From the NCBI RefSeq assembly GCF_020073745.1, contig NZ_JAIRAU010000016.1:1-64000 (forward strand): a DNA stretch of 64,000 nt. Direction: 5' to 3'. Every line of letters begins with the position of its first letter. Within the stretch, counting starts at the first letter, position 1. A model generated the notes under the pieces. That model was not told the DNA's origin, ran no database searches, and worked only from the letters and a program-made list of their open reading frames with translations. The position numbers were made by a program, and so were the translations under genes. Below are positions 1 through 8,383 of this stretch, piece by piece. Source of the DNA: Nannocystis pusilla. Its GTDB lineage: Bacteria; Myxococcota_A; Polyangia; Nannocystales; Nannocystaceae.

Positions 1-417
1 GGCGTCCTCGCGGCCGCGCTGCAGGCCTTCCACCCGCGCCACACCCGGCGCGTGCGGGGCCGCGACGAGGCCGACCTGGCCGCGCGGCTCGGCCAGCTCC
101 TCGCGCGCAAGCTGCCGATCCGGCTCGCGCGCCAGCTCAGCGCCCAGTTCAAGGAGCGCGAGCAGGAGGGCTTCGACAGCCGCGACTGGCGCGCGTGGGT
201 CCAGCGCTCCGGCGATCGCGTCGGCCTGTGCCTGTCGCGCAACCTCGGCGCCGCCCTCGACATCCTCGGCCTGCCCCAAGAGCCAGGTGAACGCAGCGCC
301 GCCCTCAAGGCCCGCGCCGCCCGCGACGGCGACCTCCGCGATCTGCTGGTGTTCGCCGTCAGCCCGGCCTACGTCGCCGCCCGGCGCGGCCTCGGCTTCG
401 AGGTCAAGACCCGCTGA
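1..417 (+). CDS. C-terminal part of an unrecognised protein
   Basis: The frame is open from base 1, so the start lies outside the window; 138 codons plus a stop are visible. The product is Arg/Leu/Ala-rich, probably helical, with no signal peptide, membrane segment or catalytic motif in view. A stretch reading DRVGLCLSRNLGAALDIL resembles the closing segment of some large myxobacterial TPR-type proteins, but this is only an impression. Codon choice (almost all C or G third bases) fits a real gene. A short CTGCCCCAAGAGCCAG segment at 271-286 is a degenerate copy of the palindrome family described in the findings. Confidence 0.6.
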   Translation, partial: GVLAAALQAFHPRHTRRVRGRDEADLAARLGQLLARKLPIRLARQLSAQFKEREQEGFDSRDWRAWVQRSGDRVGLCLSRNLGAALDILGLPQEPGERSAALKARAARDGDLRDLLVFAVSPAYVAARRGLGFEVKTR

Positions 418-551
418 CCTCGGCTCCGCGCGCCCACCCTGGGCGCGTACCGGCCTGCGCGCGGTCGGCCTCGCCGATCGCCGATCGCCGTCTTCGGCCC
501 CGCGCGGGCCTTGCGGCGCCCGGCGAATCGTGGACAAATCGGTCCCTGCAC

Positions 552-1748
552 ATGCACACCGCGTCGCGCCTCACGCTCTCGCTGTCTGCGGCCCTCGCCC
601 TGCAGGCTTGCCTCGACCCCAACGCCAACACCGAGAGCGCCTCGACCACGACCGGTCCCGGCACCCCCGGCACCGACACCACCAGCGGCGTCCCGAGCGA
701 CCCGACCACCGGCGATCCGACCGGCGACCCGCCCGTCACCACCGGCGCCGACCCGGTCTGCGGCGACGGCTTCGTCGACGCCGACGAGGAGTGCGACCTC
801 GGCCCCGCCAACGCCGACGACGGCGACTGCACCACCGCCTGTCGCAACGCCGTGTGCGGCGACGGCCTCGTCAACCTCGCCGCCGAACAGTGCGACGAGG
901 GCCCCGACAACGCCGACGACGGCGCCTGCACCACCGCCTGCCTCCCGGGCGTGTGCGGCGACGGCCTGGTCAAGTCCGACGAGGCCTGCGACGACGGCGT
1001 CAACGACGGCAGCTACGGCGGCTGCGCCGCGGACTGCAGCGCCCTCGCCCCGGCCTGCGGCGACGGCCAGCTCGACGGCGAATTCGAGGACTGCGACGAC
1101 GGCCCCGACTGCCTGCCGACCTGCAAGTTCGCCCGCAGCTGCCTCGACTGGCAGGCGGCCGATCCGGCCGCGGTCAGCGGCGTCTTCACGATCCGCCGCG
1201 AGGGCATCATGGAGCCGCTCGACGTGTGGTGCGCGCTCGAGGCCGACGTCGACGGCGGCGGCTACACCTTCCTCAAGGTCGACGCCTCCGGCATGAACCC
1301 GAACGCGCCCTCGGCCAGCAGCGCCGAGACCACCTGCGCCGACTTCGGCATGCGACTGTTCGTCCCGCGCAGCGCGGCGCACCTGGTCGCCGCGCATCAG
1401 TTCGCCGTCGCCGACAACCTCCCGCCGGTCGGGGGCGGCATGACGGGGAGCGGCGCCGACTACCTGCAGATCCTGGGGATCTATCCGGTCACGCCGGGCG
1501 AGAGCTGCGTCGATCAGCCGCTCAACGCCGAGGCCTGCCCCGAGTGGCGGGCCGGCGACGAGCAGACCTGGTGGGTCAGCGACGCGGCCGTGGGCAGCGG
1601 CGAGCCCGACACCATCGGCGCCTGCTCGGGCTGCTCGATGCTCTACCAGTGGAACCAGGACGGCAGCGTGAAGAGCTACAAGGCCCTGCCGCAGCCGGGC
1701 GGCTTCAGCTTCCGCTTCCTGTGCGACGTGGGCGATAAATTGCCCTGA
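552..1748 (+). CDS. Lipoprotein with CGDG repeats and fibrinogen-like C-terminal domain
   Basis: The 398-residue product starts with a lipoprotein signal (LSAALALQAC, lipidated Cys about residue 20), then a Ser/Thr/Gly/Pro linker. Four Cys/Asp-rich repeats beginning CGDG follow at roughly residues 73-195 (DUF4215-like, known from myxobacterial surface proteins). From about residue 197 the pattern SCLDWQAADP, then GVFTIRREG, then VWCALEADVDGGGYTFLKV matches the opening of fibrinogen-related (FReD) domains, which bind sugars or acetyl groups in animals. A surface-anchored adhesion or recognition role is inferred. A GGAC-N6-GTCC inverted repeat lies just before the ATG. The fibrinogen assignment rests on the VWC...DGGGYT core only. 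Confidence 0.85.
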   Translation: MHTASRLTLSLSAALALQACLDPNANTESASTTTGPGTPGTDTTSGVPSDPTTGDPTGDPPVTTGADPVCGDGFVDADEECDLGPANADDGDCTTACRNAVCGDGLVNLAAEQCDEGPDNADDGACTTACLPGVCGDGLVKSDEACDDGVNDGSYGGCAADCSALAPACGDGQLDGEFEDCDDGPDCLPTCKFARSCLDWQAADPAAVSGVFTIRREGIMEPLDVWCALEADVDGGGYTFLKVDASGMNPNAPSASSAETTCADFGMRLFVPRSAAHLVAAHQFAVADNLPPVGGGMTGSGADYLQILGIYPVTPGESCVDQPLNAEACPEWRAGDEQTWWVSDAAVGSGEPDTIGACSGCSMLYQWNQDGSVKSYKALPQPGGFSFRFLCDVGDKLP

Positions 1749-1779
1749 CGCGCGCGGCGGGTTGTGTCATTTTTTCGCC

Positions 1780-2634
1780 ATGGCTCGCTTACCCCGCAAA
1801 ATCGCGCTCTTCGTCGCTCTGGCGCTCGTGCCCGGCTGCATCATCACGGGCGGCAACACCACCGGCGACTCCGACACCAGCAGCGAGTTCGTGTGCGACG
1901 ACCCGAACTCCTACCTCGACGGCGAGACCTGCTACTGCGACCAGGGCTACGAGTACTGCACCGACGACCCCGACGATCTGTCGTGCTGTCCGATCGACGA
2001 CACCACCACCTCGCCGAGCGTCGGCACCACCACCGTCGAGCCGACCTCGACGAGCGCGCCGACCACCACCGAGCCGACCACCGAGACCGAGGCCACCAGC
2101 CTCCCGGAGACCACGACCACCGGCCCGACCAGCACCACCACCGCCGAGACCACCGAGGGTGAGAGCACCACCACCGGCGGCGTCGAGTGCATGGGCGCCC
2201 AGCCGCCGCCCGACGGCTGCAGCAACGGCCAGTTCTGGTGCACGATGCCCGAGGCCTGCGGCCCCGAGGGCAGCGAGGTCTACCGCTGCGAGGGCAACGA
2301 GTGGGTGCTCGAGCCCAACCTCGCCAAGGACAGCTGCAACTTCGACGGCTACGACTTCGCCTACGGCTGCGTCGACGACGGCAAGACCGTCGAGTTCGTG
2401 TGCGGCGACGGCCCCGGCACCCCGTGCGACAACGCCGACGCCTCCACCTGCGCCGACCAGACCAACCTCAACACCTGCATCTACGGCAAGCTGGCCGAGT
2501 TCGACTGCTTCGTCCAGTGCACCGAGGTCGGCGACGACATGATGGCCCTCTACGACCACGGCTTCTGCGGCGACGACATGGGCACCTCGGTGTGCCTCTG
2601 CTGCGACATGGGCGATCCCGGCTGCCCGATCTAG
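1780..2634 (+). CDS. Cys-rich lipoprotein with Thr-rich linker, function unknown
   Basis: I start the gene at the ATG at 1780 rather than the TTG at 1762, because this gives a clean signal MARLPRKIALFVALALVPGC with the lipobox VPGC. The 284-residue product has a short Cys-rich N-terminal patch (CYCDQGYEYC), a long Thr/Glu/Ser linker (about residues 70-130), and a Cys-rich C-terminal domain with at least a dozen Cys that probably form disulfides outside the inner membrane. It follows the fibrinogen-like lipoprotein by about 30 bases on the same strand and may be cotranscribed. No family is recognised. Confidence 0.8.
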   Translation: MARLPRKIALFVALALVPGCIITGGNTTGDSDTSSEFVCDDPNSYLDGETCYCDQGYEYCTDDPDDLSCCPIDDTTTSPSVGTTTVEPTSTSAPTTTEPTTETEATSLPETTTTGPTSTTTAETTEGESTTTGGVECMGAQPPPDGCSNGQFWCTMPEACGPEGSEVYRCEGNEWVLEPNLAKDSCNFDGYDFAYGCVDDGKTVEFVCGDGPGTPCDNADASTCADQTNLNTCIYGKLAEFDCFVQCTEVGDDMMALYDHGFCGDDMGTSVCLCCDMGDPGCPI

Positions 2635-2730
2635 CGGCGCGCGACCGAAGACGCGGGGCCGTGGAGAGCTGGGTGACGGCGGGCACGGAGCGGCGGAGCA
2701 GGTCCCTTGTATGTTCCCCACACGAGGTGA

Positions 2731-3090
2731 GCCCGACGAGGGGAGGCCGAAGGTCCCTGGGGCTTCGAGCCCGTTCGCGAGTACCCGGAGCTCGGTCGTC
2801 TGAGCCGCCGCGAGATCAGCGCCCTCGTCGGCGTCGCTCCCATGAACCGCGACAGCGGCCGCCAGCACGGCAAGCGCTCCATCAAGGGCGGCCGCAGCGA
2901 GGTCCGCGACATGCTCTACATGGGCGTCGTGAGCGCGGCGAAGTGGAACCCGCCGATCCGAGCCCTCTTCGAACGCCTCACGGCCGCCGGGAAGCTCTTC
3001 AAGGTCGTCATGACGGCCTGCATGCGCAAGCTGATCGTCATCCTCAATGCCATGGTCGCTCATGGCAGGCCCTGGTCGAATCCGGCTTGA
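2731..3090 (+). pseudogene. IS110/IS1111-type transposase remnant (C-terminal part)
   Basis: The frame opens after a TGA at 2728. From 2761 it encodes the C-terminal transposase_20 region of IS110-family enzymes: PELGRLSRREISALVGVAP, RDSG, GGR..VRDMLYMG, and the closing MRKLIVILNAMV. IS110 transposases are about 300-400 residues with an N-terminal DEDD RuvC-like domain; that half is missing, so only about 110 residues remain and the element is dead. An ATG at 2842 could open an 82-codon frame, but it would start inside the domain. No flanking repeats were recognised. Confidence 0.85.
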
Positions 3091-3602
3091 CGCCGCGACA
3101 CAACTGCTCGCGATGGCGGCGGTGGCGGGGCCCTCCCAGGCAAAGTGCTCGGCGCCTCGGGCTTCGATGGCGAGCTGTCGTTAAGGACAGGTTCGTTCGT
3201 GCCTCGCGGACGATGCCGCCTGCGCGCGGTTGCCTGCGGTCCCTCCGCCTTTGTCCCACCGCCCCCCTCCGAACACCGCCGGCCCCGCATGGGCCCCCGC
3301 TCTCCACGAATTCGGCGTTCTGAGGGGGGCCGGTGTTCCCGGACTCTCCGGCTGGCGAGCGAGCAAGAACAGGACGAACGAGCGGGCCGGGTAGTAATGG
3401 ATCTTTTCGTCCGACAGGGTCATGTAGGGCCGGGGATCGGGCAACGGACCCGGCGGCGTGCTCACTACGTAGCGCGGACCCAGATGAGCCCCGTCCTACG
3501 GCTTCAGACGACCGCGAGCCTGCTTCCTGCTGGGCGTGCAGCCGGACGTCGACGCGCGAACTCGCTCCTTGATCCCCCTGCAGGAAAGGCCCTAGCTAGC
3601 TC
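3091..3602. other. Non-coding stretch beside the transposase remnant
   Basis: No convincing gene is seen on either strand. Base composition is more mixed than in the neighbouring genes and the third-position GC pattern is absent. It probably holds degraded insertion-sequence or flanking DNA plus the promoter of the secreted protein starting near 3603. An AGGAAAGG purine run lies about 20 bases before that start. Confidence 0.4.
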
Positions 3603-6077
3603 ATGCTCCGAGACTTGTGTTTTATGAGCTTCGCTCCGCCGTCCCCCTCCTGTGCCCTCCGCCCGCTTCTGGTTGTGACGCTTGGCCTCTGGGCCATGGC
3701 GGCGCCCTCGGAGGCTCACGCAGTCGAAGTCTCGCTGGTCCCGCCGTCCGTCCCCGGCGTCACCTGCGTCAACATCACATACGACTGCGTAGAGCCCTCC
3801 TTCGTGGAGGTCTCCGTGGACGCCACGATCGCGGGTACGTACACGCCCGGCCTGGACATCTTCACGGTCCCGCGGTCGATCTGTTTCACGGAGGCTGCCT
3901 ACGGTGGCGGGATCCGGGTGATCGCGGTCGAGGCGGACTGCGAGGGCCAGGTCCCCAAAAACACCACGGACAGCGTTTCGACCACCTTCGCCAACCCTCC
4001 TGTCGGCCTCGAAGGGATCGAGGACGAGCAGGTCGAGTGGAGCGCGGGTGACACCATCTCCATCCTCGTCCATGCCCAGGACGAGGACCTCGACGTCGCC
4101 GTGGACTTCAGCGCGGTCGCCAGCGACTATATGCCCGGCGACGAGATCGTCACGGACCTCGGCGGAGGCGACTACGAGGTCGACTACACGCTCTCCGTCG
4201 CAAATACGAGAAGCGCCGGCGAGTACCGCCTCCCAGTCGAGATCTCCGACGGCACCGTAAGCCGGACGTACTCCGACGCCGTCCTGGTCCGCTACACGCC
4301 GTCGCCGACCGGTGTGATCGAGTTCCAGGACGTCCTGAACGGGGACTTCGTTTTCCGCGACATGCCTACCGGTATATACACCGGCGTGTCGCTCACCTCG
4401 GCGCTGATTCGACCGCAGCCCGGCGCCCTAGCCAAGGTCTTCGCCGAGATCTGGTCGGAGAACAACCTCGATGGTACGGCGCTCATCCTCAACGCGCGTG
4501 AGGCCGGGACCGACGGCTATGCGTCGACCGAGGTTTGGATCTCGGGGTCGACGTGCTCGTCGACCCCACCCATCGGGTGCATCGCCGAGTTCGAGGTGCC
4601 GCTGACGATCCGTCCCTCGCGGATGGATGACGTCGCCGACGAGGACGAGATCGACGTCGAACTGAGCCTCGGACTTTACACCCCGACCGGCCCGGTCTTC
4701 ACCGTCGCCGCACTCGTTCCGATTCCGTGGCTCGTCGACAAGCAGCCAGCGAACACCATCGCCATGAGCGGGCGACTCCTGTACGAGCGCCTCCGCCAAG
4801 GCGCCAAGGAGGACATCAACAACCCCAATCACCCAGAGTACGCGATTCTGGAGGTCACTCCGGAGGTAAATCCCGTTCGACGCGTGACGATCGAAGTCAC
4901 GGACGCCTGCTCCCACACGTATACCACGCGAACCAGCGAGACGGGGTTCTGGCAGACGTACGTGCCCAAGGAGTGCGCCAACACGACCTACTCGCTCAAG
5001 GCCCGGCCGACCACCTCCAACTTCGGCATCTACCGGGTACGGACGCGCGACTTCGACGACCTCGTACCCGTCATCGAAATCGCTACCGCCAGCGTGCCGG
5101 GCACGACGAAGGCGTGGGGCACCGAGTACTTCGACTTCTCCAGCCTCAGCGTCGGCGAGTTCCGGACGTTCATGGCCGGCCTCCGTGTCCAGGAGTGGGC
5201 CAAGCCGTATCTGGTGGGTGATGCGAAGGTGAGCTCGTTCCCATGGTTGAGCATCAGGTATGAGGGCGGAGCCGAGTCCAAGCCCTCCTGCGCGCCCACT
5301 TCGTGCTACACGGCGGACACTGAGATCGTTCACGTGAACGCTGGCAACAGCAACGACGATTCACAAGACGAATTCACGCTCTTGCACGAGTGCTTCCATT
5401 GGTTTCAGCACATGTTCATGGCGAGATTGGACGGCAACGGGAGCCCGTCCACCTACGCATGGGCAGGGGCCTTCGGCGAGGGCTTCGCCTCGATGATGCC
5501 AGCGGTCCTGCGCGGCGATCGATGGGCATTCCGCGACCTGAACTTCGGCAACGAAGGCAAGGGGTATCACGATGCTGAACTCCTCGACTTCCAGGGAACC
5601 TTTACGCTCGCGGGGAACATCGCGAACAACTGGTTCCCGGCGCTTCCGTACGACCTCTACAACACGGAGAACGACAAGGGCAGCGGCGGCTGGTCATGGC
5701 GGCTCCTGTGGGACTTCTTTGACGACTCGGACCTCGAGCCCGAACACGAGTTCGCCCGATATGACGCTGACGGCACCAGCGACATCAGCGCGTCGAACCC
5801 CCCTGTCGTCGACTATGGCCTGCTGTTCGACGACATCGGCTCCGCGGCGATCTTCCAGGACGTTATTGTCCGCTACCTCGGCGGCAACCACATGCCTGCC
5901 AACACCTCCCGGCCCGGCCTCGACACGCGCGGGGGGCTCGGGCTCGACATGACAGAGTTCCTCGACGGCATTCTCTGCCGCGGGCACCATGAGTGGGAAG
6001 ACATCGAGTGGATCGTGCACGACGTCATGGATTTCGCCGCCTACGACCCTGCGAACGCGCCGACGTCCTGCCCTTGA
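3603..6077 (+). CDS. Large secreted protein with HEXXH metalloprotease-like motif
   Basis: The 824-residue product has a signal peptide (hydrophobic run LLVVTLGLWAMAAPSEAHA, cleavage before VEV). An ATG at 3624 is an alternative start and keeps the signal. The first half has beta-rich segments resembling Ig/cadherin-like folds (e.g. GDYEVDYTLSV, then EYRLPVEISDG). At about residue 595 is HECFHWFQHM, which fits the zinc-binding HEXXH consensus, followed by Gly/Trp-rich sequence and a Glu-rich helix. A secreted zinc peptidase is likely but the family is not identified. Codons with A or T third bases (ata, aat, gta) are commoner than in neighbours, and a transposase remnant lies just upstream, which suggests the gene was acquired. 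Confidence 0.75.
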   Translation: MLRDLCFMSFAPPSPSCALRPLLVVTLGLWAMAAPSEAHAVEVSLVPPSVPGVTCVNITYDCVEPSFVEVSVDATIAGTYTPGLDIFTVPRSICFTEAAYGGGIRVIAVEADCEGQVPKNTTDSVSTTFANPPVGLEGIEDEQVEWSAGDTISILVHAQDEDLDVAVDFSAVASDYMPGDEIVTDLGGGDYEVDYTLSVANTRSAGEYRLPVEISDGTVSRTYSDAVLVRYTPSPTGVIEFQDVLNGDFVFRDMPTGIYTGVSLTSALIRPQPGALAKVFAEIWSENNLDGTALILNAREAGTDGYASTEVWISGSTCSSTPPIGCIAEFEVPLTIRPSRMDDVADEDEIDVELSLGLYTPTGPVFTVAALVPIPWLVDKQPANTIAMSGRLLYERLRQGAKEDINNPNHPEYAILEVTPEVNPVRRVTIEVTDACSHTYTTRTSETGFWQTYVPKECANTTYSLKARPTTSNFGIYRVRTRDFDDLVPVIEIATASVPGTTKAWGTEYFDFSSLSVGEFRTFMAGLRVQEWAKPYLVGDAKVSSFPWLSIRYEGGAESKPSCAPTSCYTADTEIVHVNAGNSNDDSQDEFTLLHECFHWFQHMFMARLDGNGSPSTYAWAGAFGEGFASMMPAVLRGDRWAFRDLNFGNEGKGYHDAELLDFQGTFTLAGNIANNWFPALPYDLYNTENDKGSGGWSWRLLWDFFDDSDLEPEHEFARYDADGTSDISASNPPVVDYGLLFDDIGSAAIFQDVIVRYLGGNHMPANTSRPGLDTRGGLGLDMTEFLDGILCRGHHEWEDIEWIVHDVMDFAAYDPANAPTSCP

Positions 6078-6082
6078 TGCTG

Positions 6083-6094
6083 GCGACCGGTCGC
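6083..6094. repeat. Perfect 12-bp palindrome between convergent genes
   Basis: GCGACCGGTCGC fills most of the 17-base gap between two convergent genes (ends at 6077 and 6095). It has no loop and no T-run, so it could be a bidirectional transcription-stop structure or a protein site. A related TAGCGACCGGCTA sequence lies near 7335, on the other side of the next gene. Confidence 0.45.
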
Positions 6095-7243
6095 TCAGGC
6101 GGAGACGCAGCGAAACCCACTATCAAGCGTCTCGGCGGCGTCGTCCTCGCCGCCGCCTTTGCGCCTTGATGTCCGCAACGAGTAGCCAATGGGGCTGAGG
6201 GAGAACCCCCCCCATCCCGCGTTGCGCCGGGCGAGAGAGGTTCCTATGGGTTCGCGAAACGGATCCTTTGGGGGGAGATCTCCGTACCCATTGTCGTCAT
6301 ACCCATCGGCGGCCCACTCCGCGACGTTCCCCGCCATGTCGCACAGACCATACACTGACGCTCCCTTGGCACAGAACATTCCGACTGGGGTCAGAGTCTG
6401 ATACGTTTCGCGGTACGGGCACTCGGGTCCTGGAGTCATGGTGACGTAGTCCGTGGGCTGGAAGTTGGCGTGTTCACAGGTCGGCTCCGACATGCCCCAC
6501 GGGTACTTGCGCCCGTCGATACCGCGGGCGGCCTTCTCCCACTCTGCTTCGGTTGGGAGCCGCTTGCCAACCCACTCGCAGTACGTCTTGGCCTGAATCC
6601 ACGTCACCGACGCCGCGGGCATCTCATCGAGCCCGGGTACGAAGACACCGTTGTCTTTTTCCCCCTGATACCACTCCGCGTCCCAGCGCGGCGGCGGCGC
6701 GCACACGCCCGCGTCCATGCACTTGCGGTACGCCCCCTTCGTCACCTCCGTCTTGTCGATCCAGAACGCGGAGACGTTCACCTCCCGGTATGGTAGCTCG
6801 GACGCGGGGCACGGCCCGGTGAGCTCGTCGGTGTCGACCCCCTCACGGCAGCCCATCCAGAACAGCCCAGCGGGGACGTGCATCATGCCGTCCTTCTCCT
6901 CGGTGCACGTCCCCGTGTCCGGGTTGCAGCTCCCCTGGCTGCACGTCAGGTCGAGGTTGCACGGGCAGCCAAGCGTCCCGCACGAACAGGGCTCATCACC
7001 CTTGCACGTCGGAACGCCTCCGGTCTCGCCGCCCGTCCCTGCCGGCGTGCTCGAGCTGCCCGCTGTCGTGCCGGACGAACTTCCCGCTGTCCCTGAAGCG
7101 CTATCCGTCGTACTCGGCCCCGTAGTGCTCGACCCTGTCCCCGATGGAGCGCTGCAGCAGCATGCGGTGACGAGCCACGATGCCGCGATACATTCCAACA
7201 CGAAGGACACTCGACGATGGACTGGATCCGCGAGCTTATGCAT
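6095..7243 (-). CDS. SUMF1/FGE-like lipoprotein
   Basis: The ATG at 7243 gives MHKLADPVHRR followed by a hydrophobic core and the lipobox LVTAC. A Ser/Thr/Gly linker and a short Cys-rich segment precede a formylglycine-generating-enzyme (SUMF1/FGE-sulfatase) domain over about residues 135-382. Its hallmarks are MVHVPAG-like MMHVPAGLFWMGC, FWIDKTEVT, LPTEAEWEKAARG, YPWG, NVAEWAADGYD and the final SGFRC. The C-terminal cysteine pair needed for true FGE oxidation is not visible, so it more likely acts as a non-catalytic binding module, as in many kinase-associated SUMF1-like proteins. A broken kinase fragment lies directly upstream on the same strand. Confidence 0.88.
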   Translation of the reverse strand: MHKLADPVHRRVSFVLECIAASWLVTACCCSAPSGTGSSTTGPSTTDSASGTAGSSSGTTAGSSSTPAGTGGETGGVPTCKGDEPCSCGTLGCPCNLDLTCSQGSCNPDTGTCTEEKDGMMHVPAGLFWMGCREGVDTDELTGPCPASELPYREVNVSAFWIDKTEVTKGAYRKCMDAGVCAPPPRWDAEWYQGEKDNGVFVPGLDEMPAASVTWIQAKTYCEWVGKRLPTEAEWEKAARGIDGRKYPWGMSEPTCEHANFQPTDYVTMTPGPECPYRETYQTLTPVGMFCAKGASVYGLCDMAGNVAEWAADGYDDNGYGDLPPKDPFREPIGTSLARRNAGWGGFSLSPIGYSLRTSRRKGGGEDDAAETLDSGFRCVSA

Positions 7244-7344
7244 CACGGGCTCACCCCACCCGAAGACTCCCGGTACGTCAAGGACCATCGCTCAACGCGC
7301 CGGGACAAGACCGCGCAAGCCGCGAACGCCCGGATTTTAGCGAC

Positions 7345-7570
7345 CGGCTAGCGAGCCTTCTCAGGTCGCCGTTGTCCGCCGACCGCAAATCGCGCAACCA
7401 ACGCCTCGAGCTCGGGCGGGGCGGCACGCGCCGGCACTCGAGGTGGTTGGGGAGCTCGCCGGTGCAGAGGAGGAAGATGGTCCCGCCGAGCCCGAAGACA
7501 TCGAAGCCCGGAGGGTCGGCCGTACGAGCGCAGCCTCGGGCGGGGTGAACCCGGGCGTGCCGTAGGCGCC
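7345..7570 (-). pseudogene. Shattered Ser/Thr protein kinase fragment, three frames
   Basis: Read on the minus strand, three consecutive kinase pieces lie in three different frames. AYGTPGFTPPEA (7533-7567) is the activation segment ending in PPE. FDVFGLGGTIFLLCTGELP (7451-7505) is subdomain IX (D.FGLG....LLTG.LPF). ELEALVARFAVGGQRRPEKA (7352-7413) is subdomain XI with its RP. Order and spacing match a Hanks-type kinase, so at least two frameshifts have broken it. N-lobe and catalytic loop are absent. Upstream, 7580-7778 encodes a glycine-zipper-like stretch (IAGALAGATAGVLVGG) that may be another gene fragment joined to it. Confidence 0.7.
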
Positions 7571-7889
7571 CCCTCCCGGCCTTGCCACAAGTCACCGGGT
7601 TCTTGACAAGAATGCCGCAAGTACCACCGACCAGGACGCCCGCAGTGGCACCGGCGAGCGCACCGGCGATCGAGCACTTGAGCTCCCTGGCTTCGAGCGG
7701 CTCGATGGGCGTGGCGAGCGCCTCCTCGAGCTGATTTTCGGACCAGACCTGCATGATGCTCGCCGCGACCGCTTCCACCTGCTCCGGGCGGAAGTCAGAG
7801 CAGTCGACAGCTCGGCGCGCCTCGACTCTACGCCGACCCGTGACCGACGAGCACTTCTTCGCACCGCTCGACCTGTCTCTGTGACCAGG

Positions 7890-8369
7890 TCATCGTCGGA
7901 ACCCGGGGCGCCGCACGGCCCCCTGGTCGGCCGCCCAGGCGATCCAGAACGCGTCGTCGGGCTCGACCTCCGCCCGCACGGCCCCGGCGATCGGCGCGTC
8001 CCGGAGCGCCCGCTCGACGAATTCGTCGGGCAAGAGCAGCTGGTGGACCTCGACGTAGTGCGCCAGGCCCTCCGGCCAGACCCACACGCCGTCCGTGAGG
8101 CACCGCGAGCCCATGTGCGCGTCCGCGATCCCGCAGTCGAACCGGCAGAACGAGAGGCCGCGCCACGCCGCGAACACCTCGCCGCGCCGCAGCCAGTCGG
8201 CGATCCGGCGCAGCTGGCCGGGATCTTGATCCGTCGCGACCAGCGCCTGCGGCTCGGGATAGTCGCCATGCCACTCGTCGCGCCAGTAGCCCACGGCGCG
8301 CAACGGAGGCTCCAGGGGAAGCACCGGCTCGACGCCACCGGCTCGCCCGTCTCGCCGCCTCGCTGGCAT
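7890..8369 (-). CDS. Unknown 159-residue protein downstream of S-formylglutathione hydrolase
   Basis: The ATG at 8369 is 15 bases after the stop of the S-formylglutathione hydrolase gene, so the two are probably cotranscribed. The protein is soluble, acidic and Trp-rich, with segments such as YWRDEWHGDYPEPQALV and DCGIADAHMGSRCLTDGVW. The latter resembles uncharacterised proteins that carry a conserved Cys and a GSRCLTDG..VWPEGL pattern. No catalytic residues can be assigned. No signal peptide or membrane segment is visible. Confidence 0.75.
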   Translation of the reverse strand: MPARRRDGRAGGVEPVLPLEPPLRAVGYWRDEWHGDYPEPQALVATDQDPGQLRRIADWLRRGEVFAAWRGLSFCRFDCGIADAHMGSRCLTDGVWVWPEGLAHYVEVHQLLLPDEFVERALRDAPIAGAVRAEVEPDDAFWIAWAADQGAVRRPGFRR

Positions 8370-8383
8370 CGCCCCGCCCCGAC

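Noticed and set aside
3145..3627. A 160-codon plus-strand frame after the transposase remnant
   Set aside because: No domain, poor codon pattern, and it runs into the start of the secreted-protein gene in another frame.
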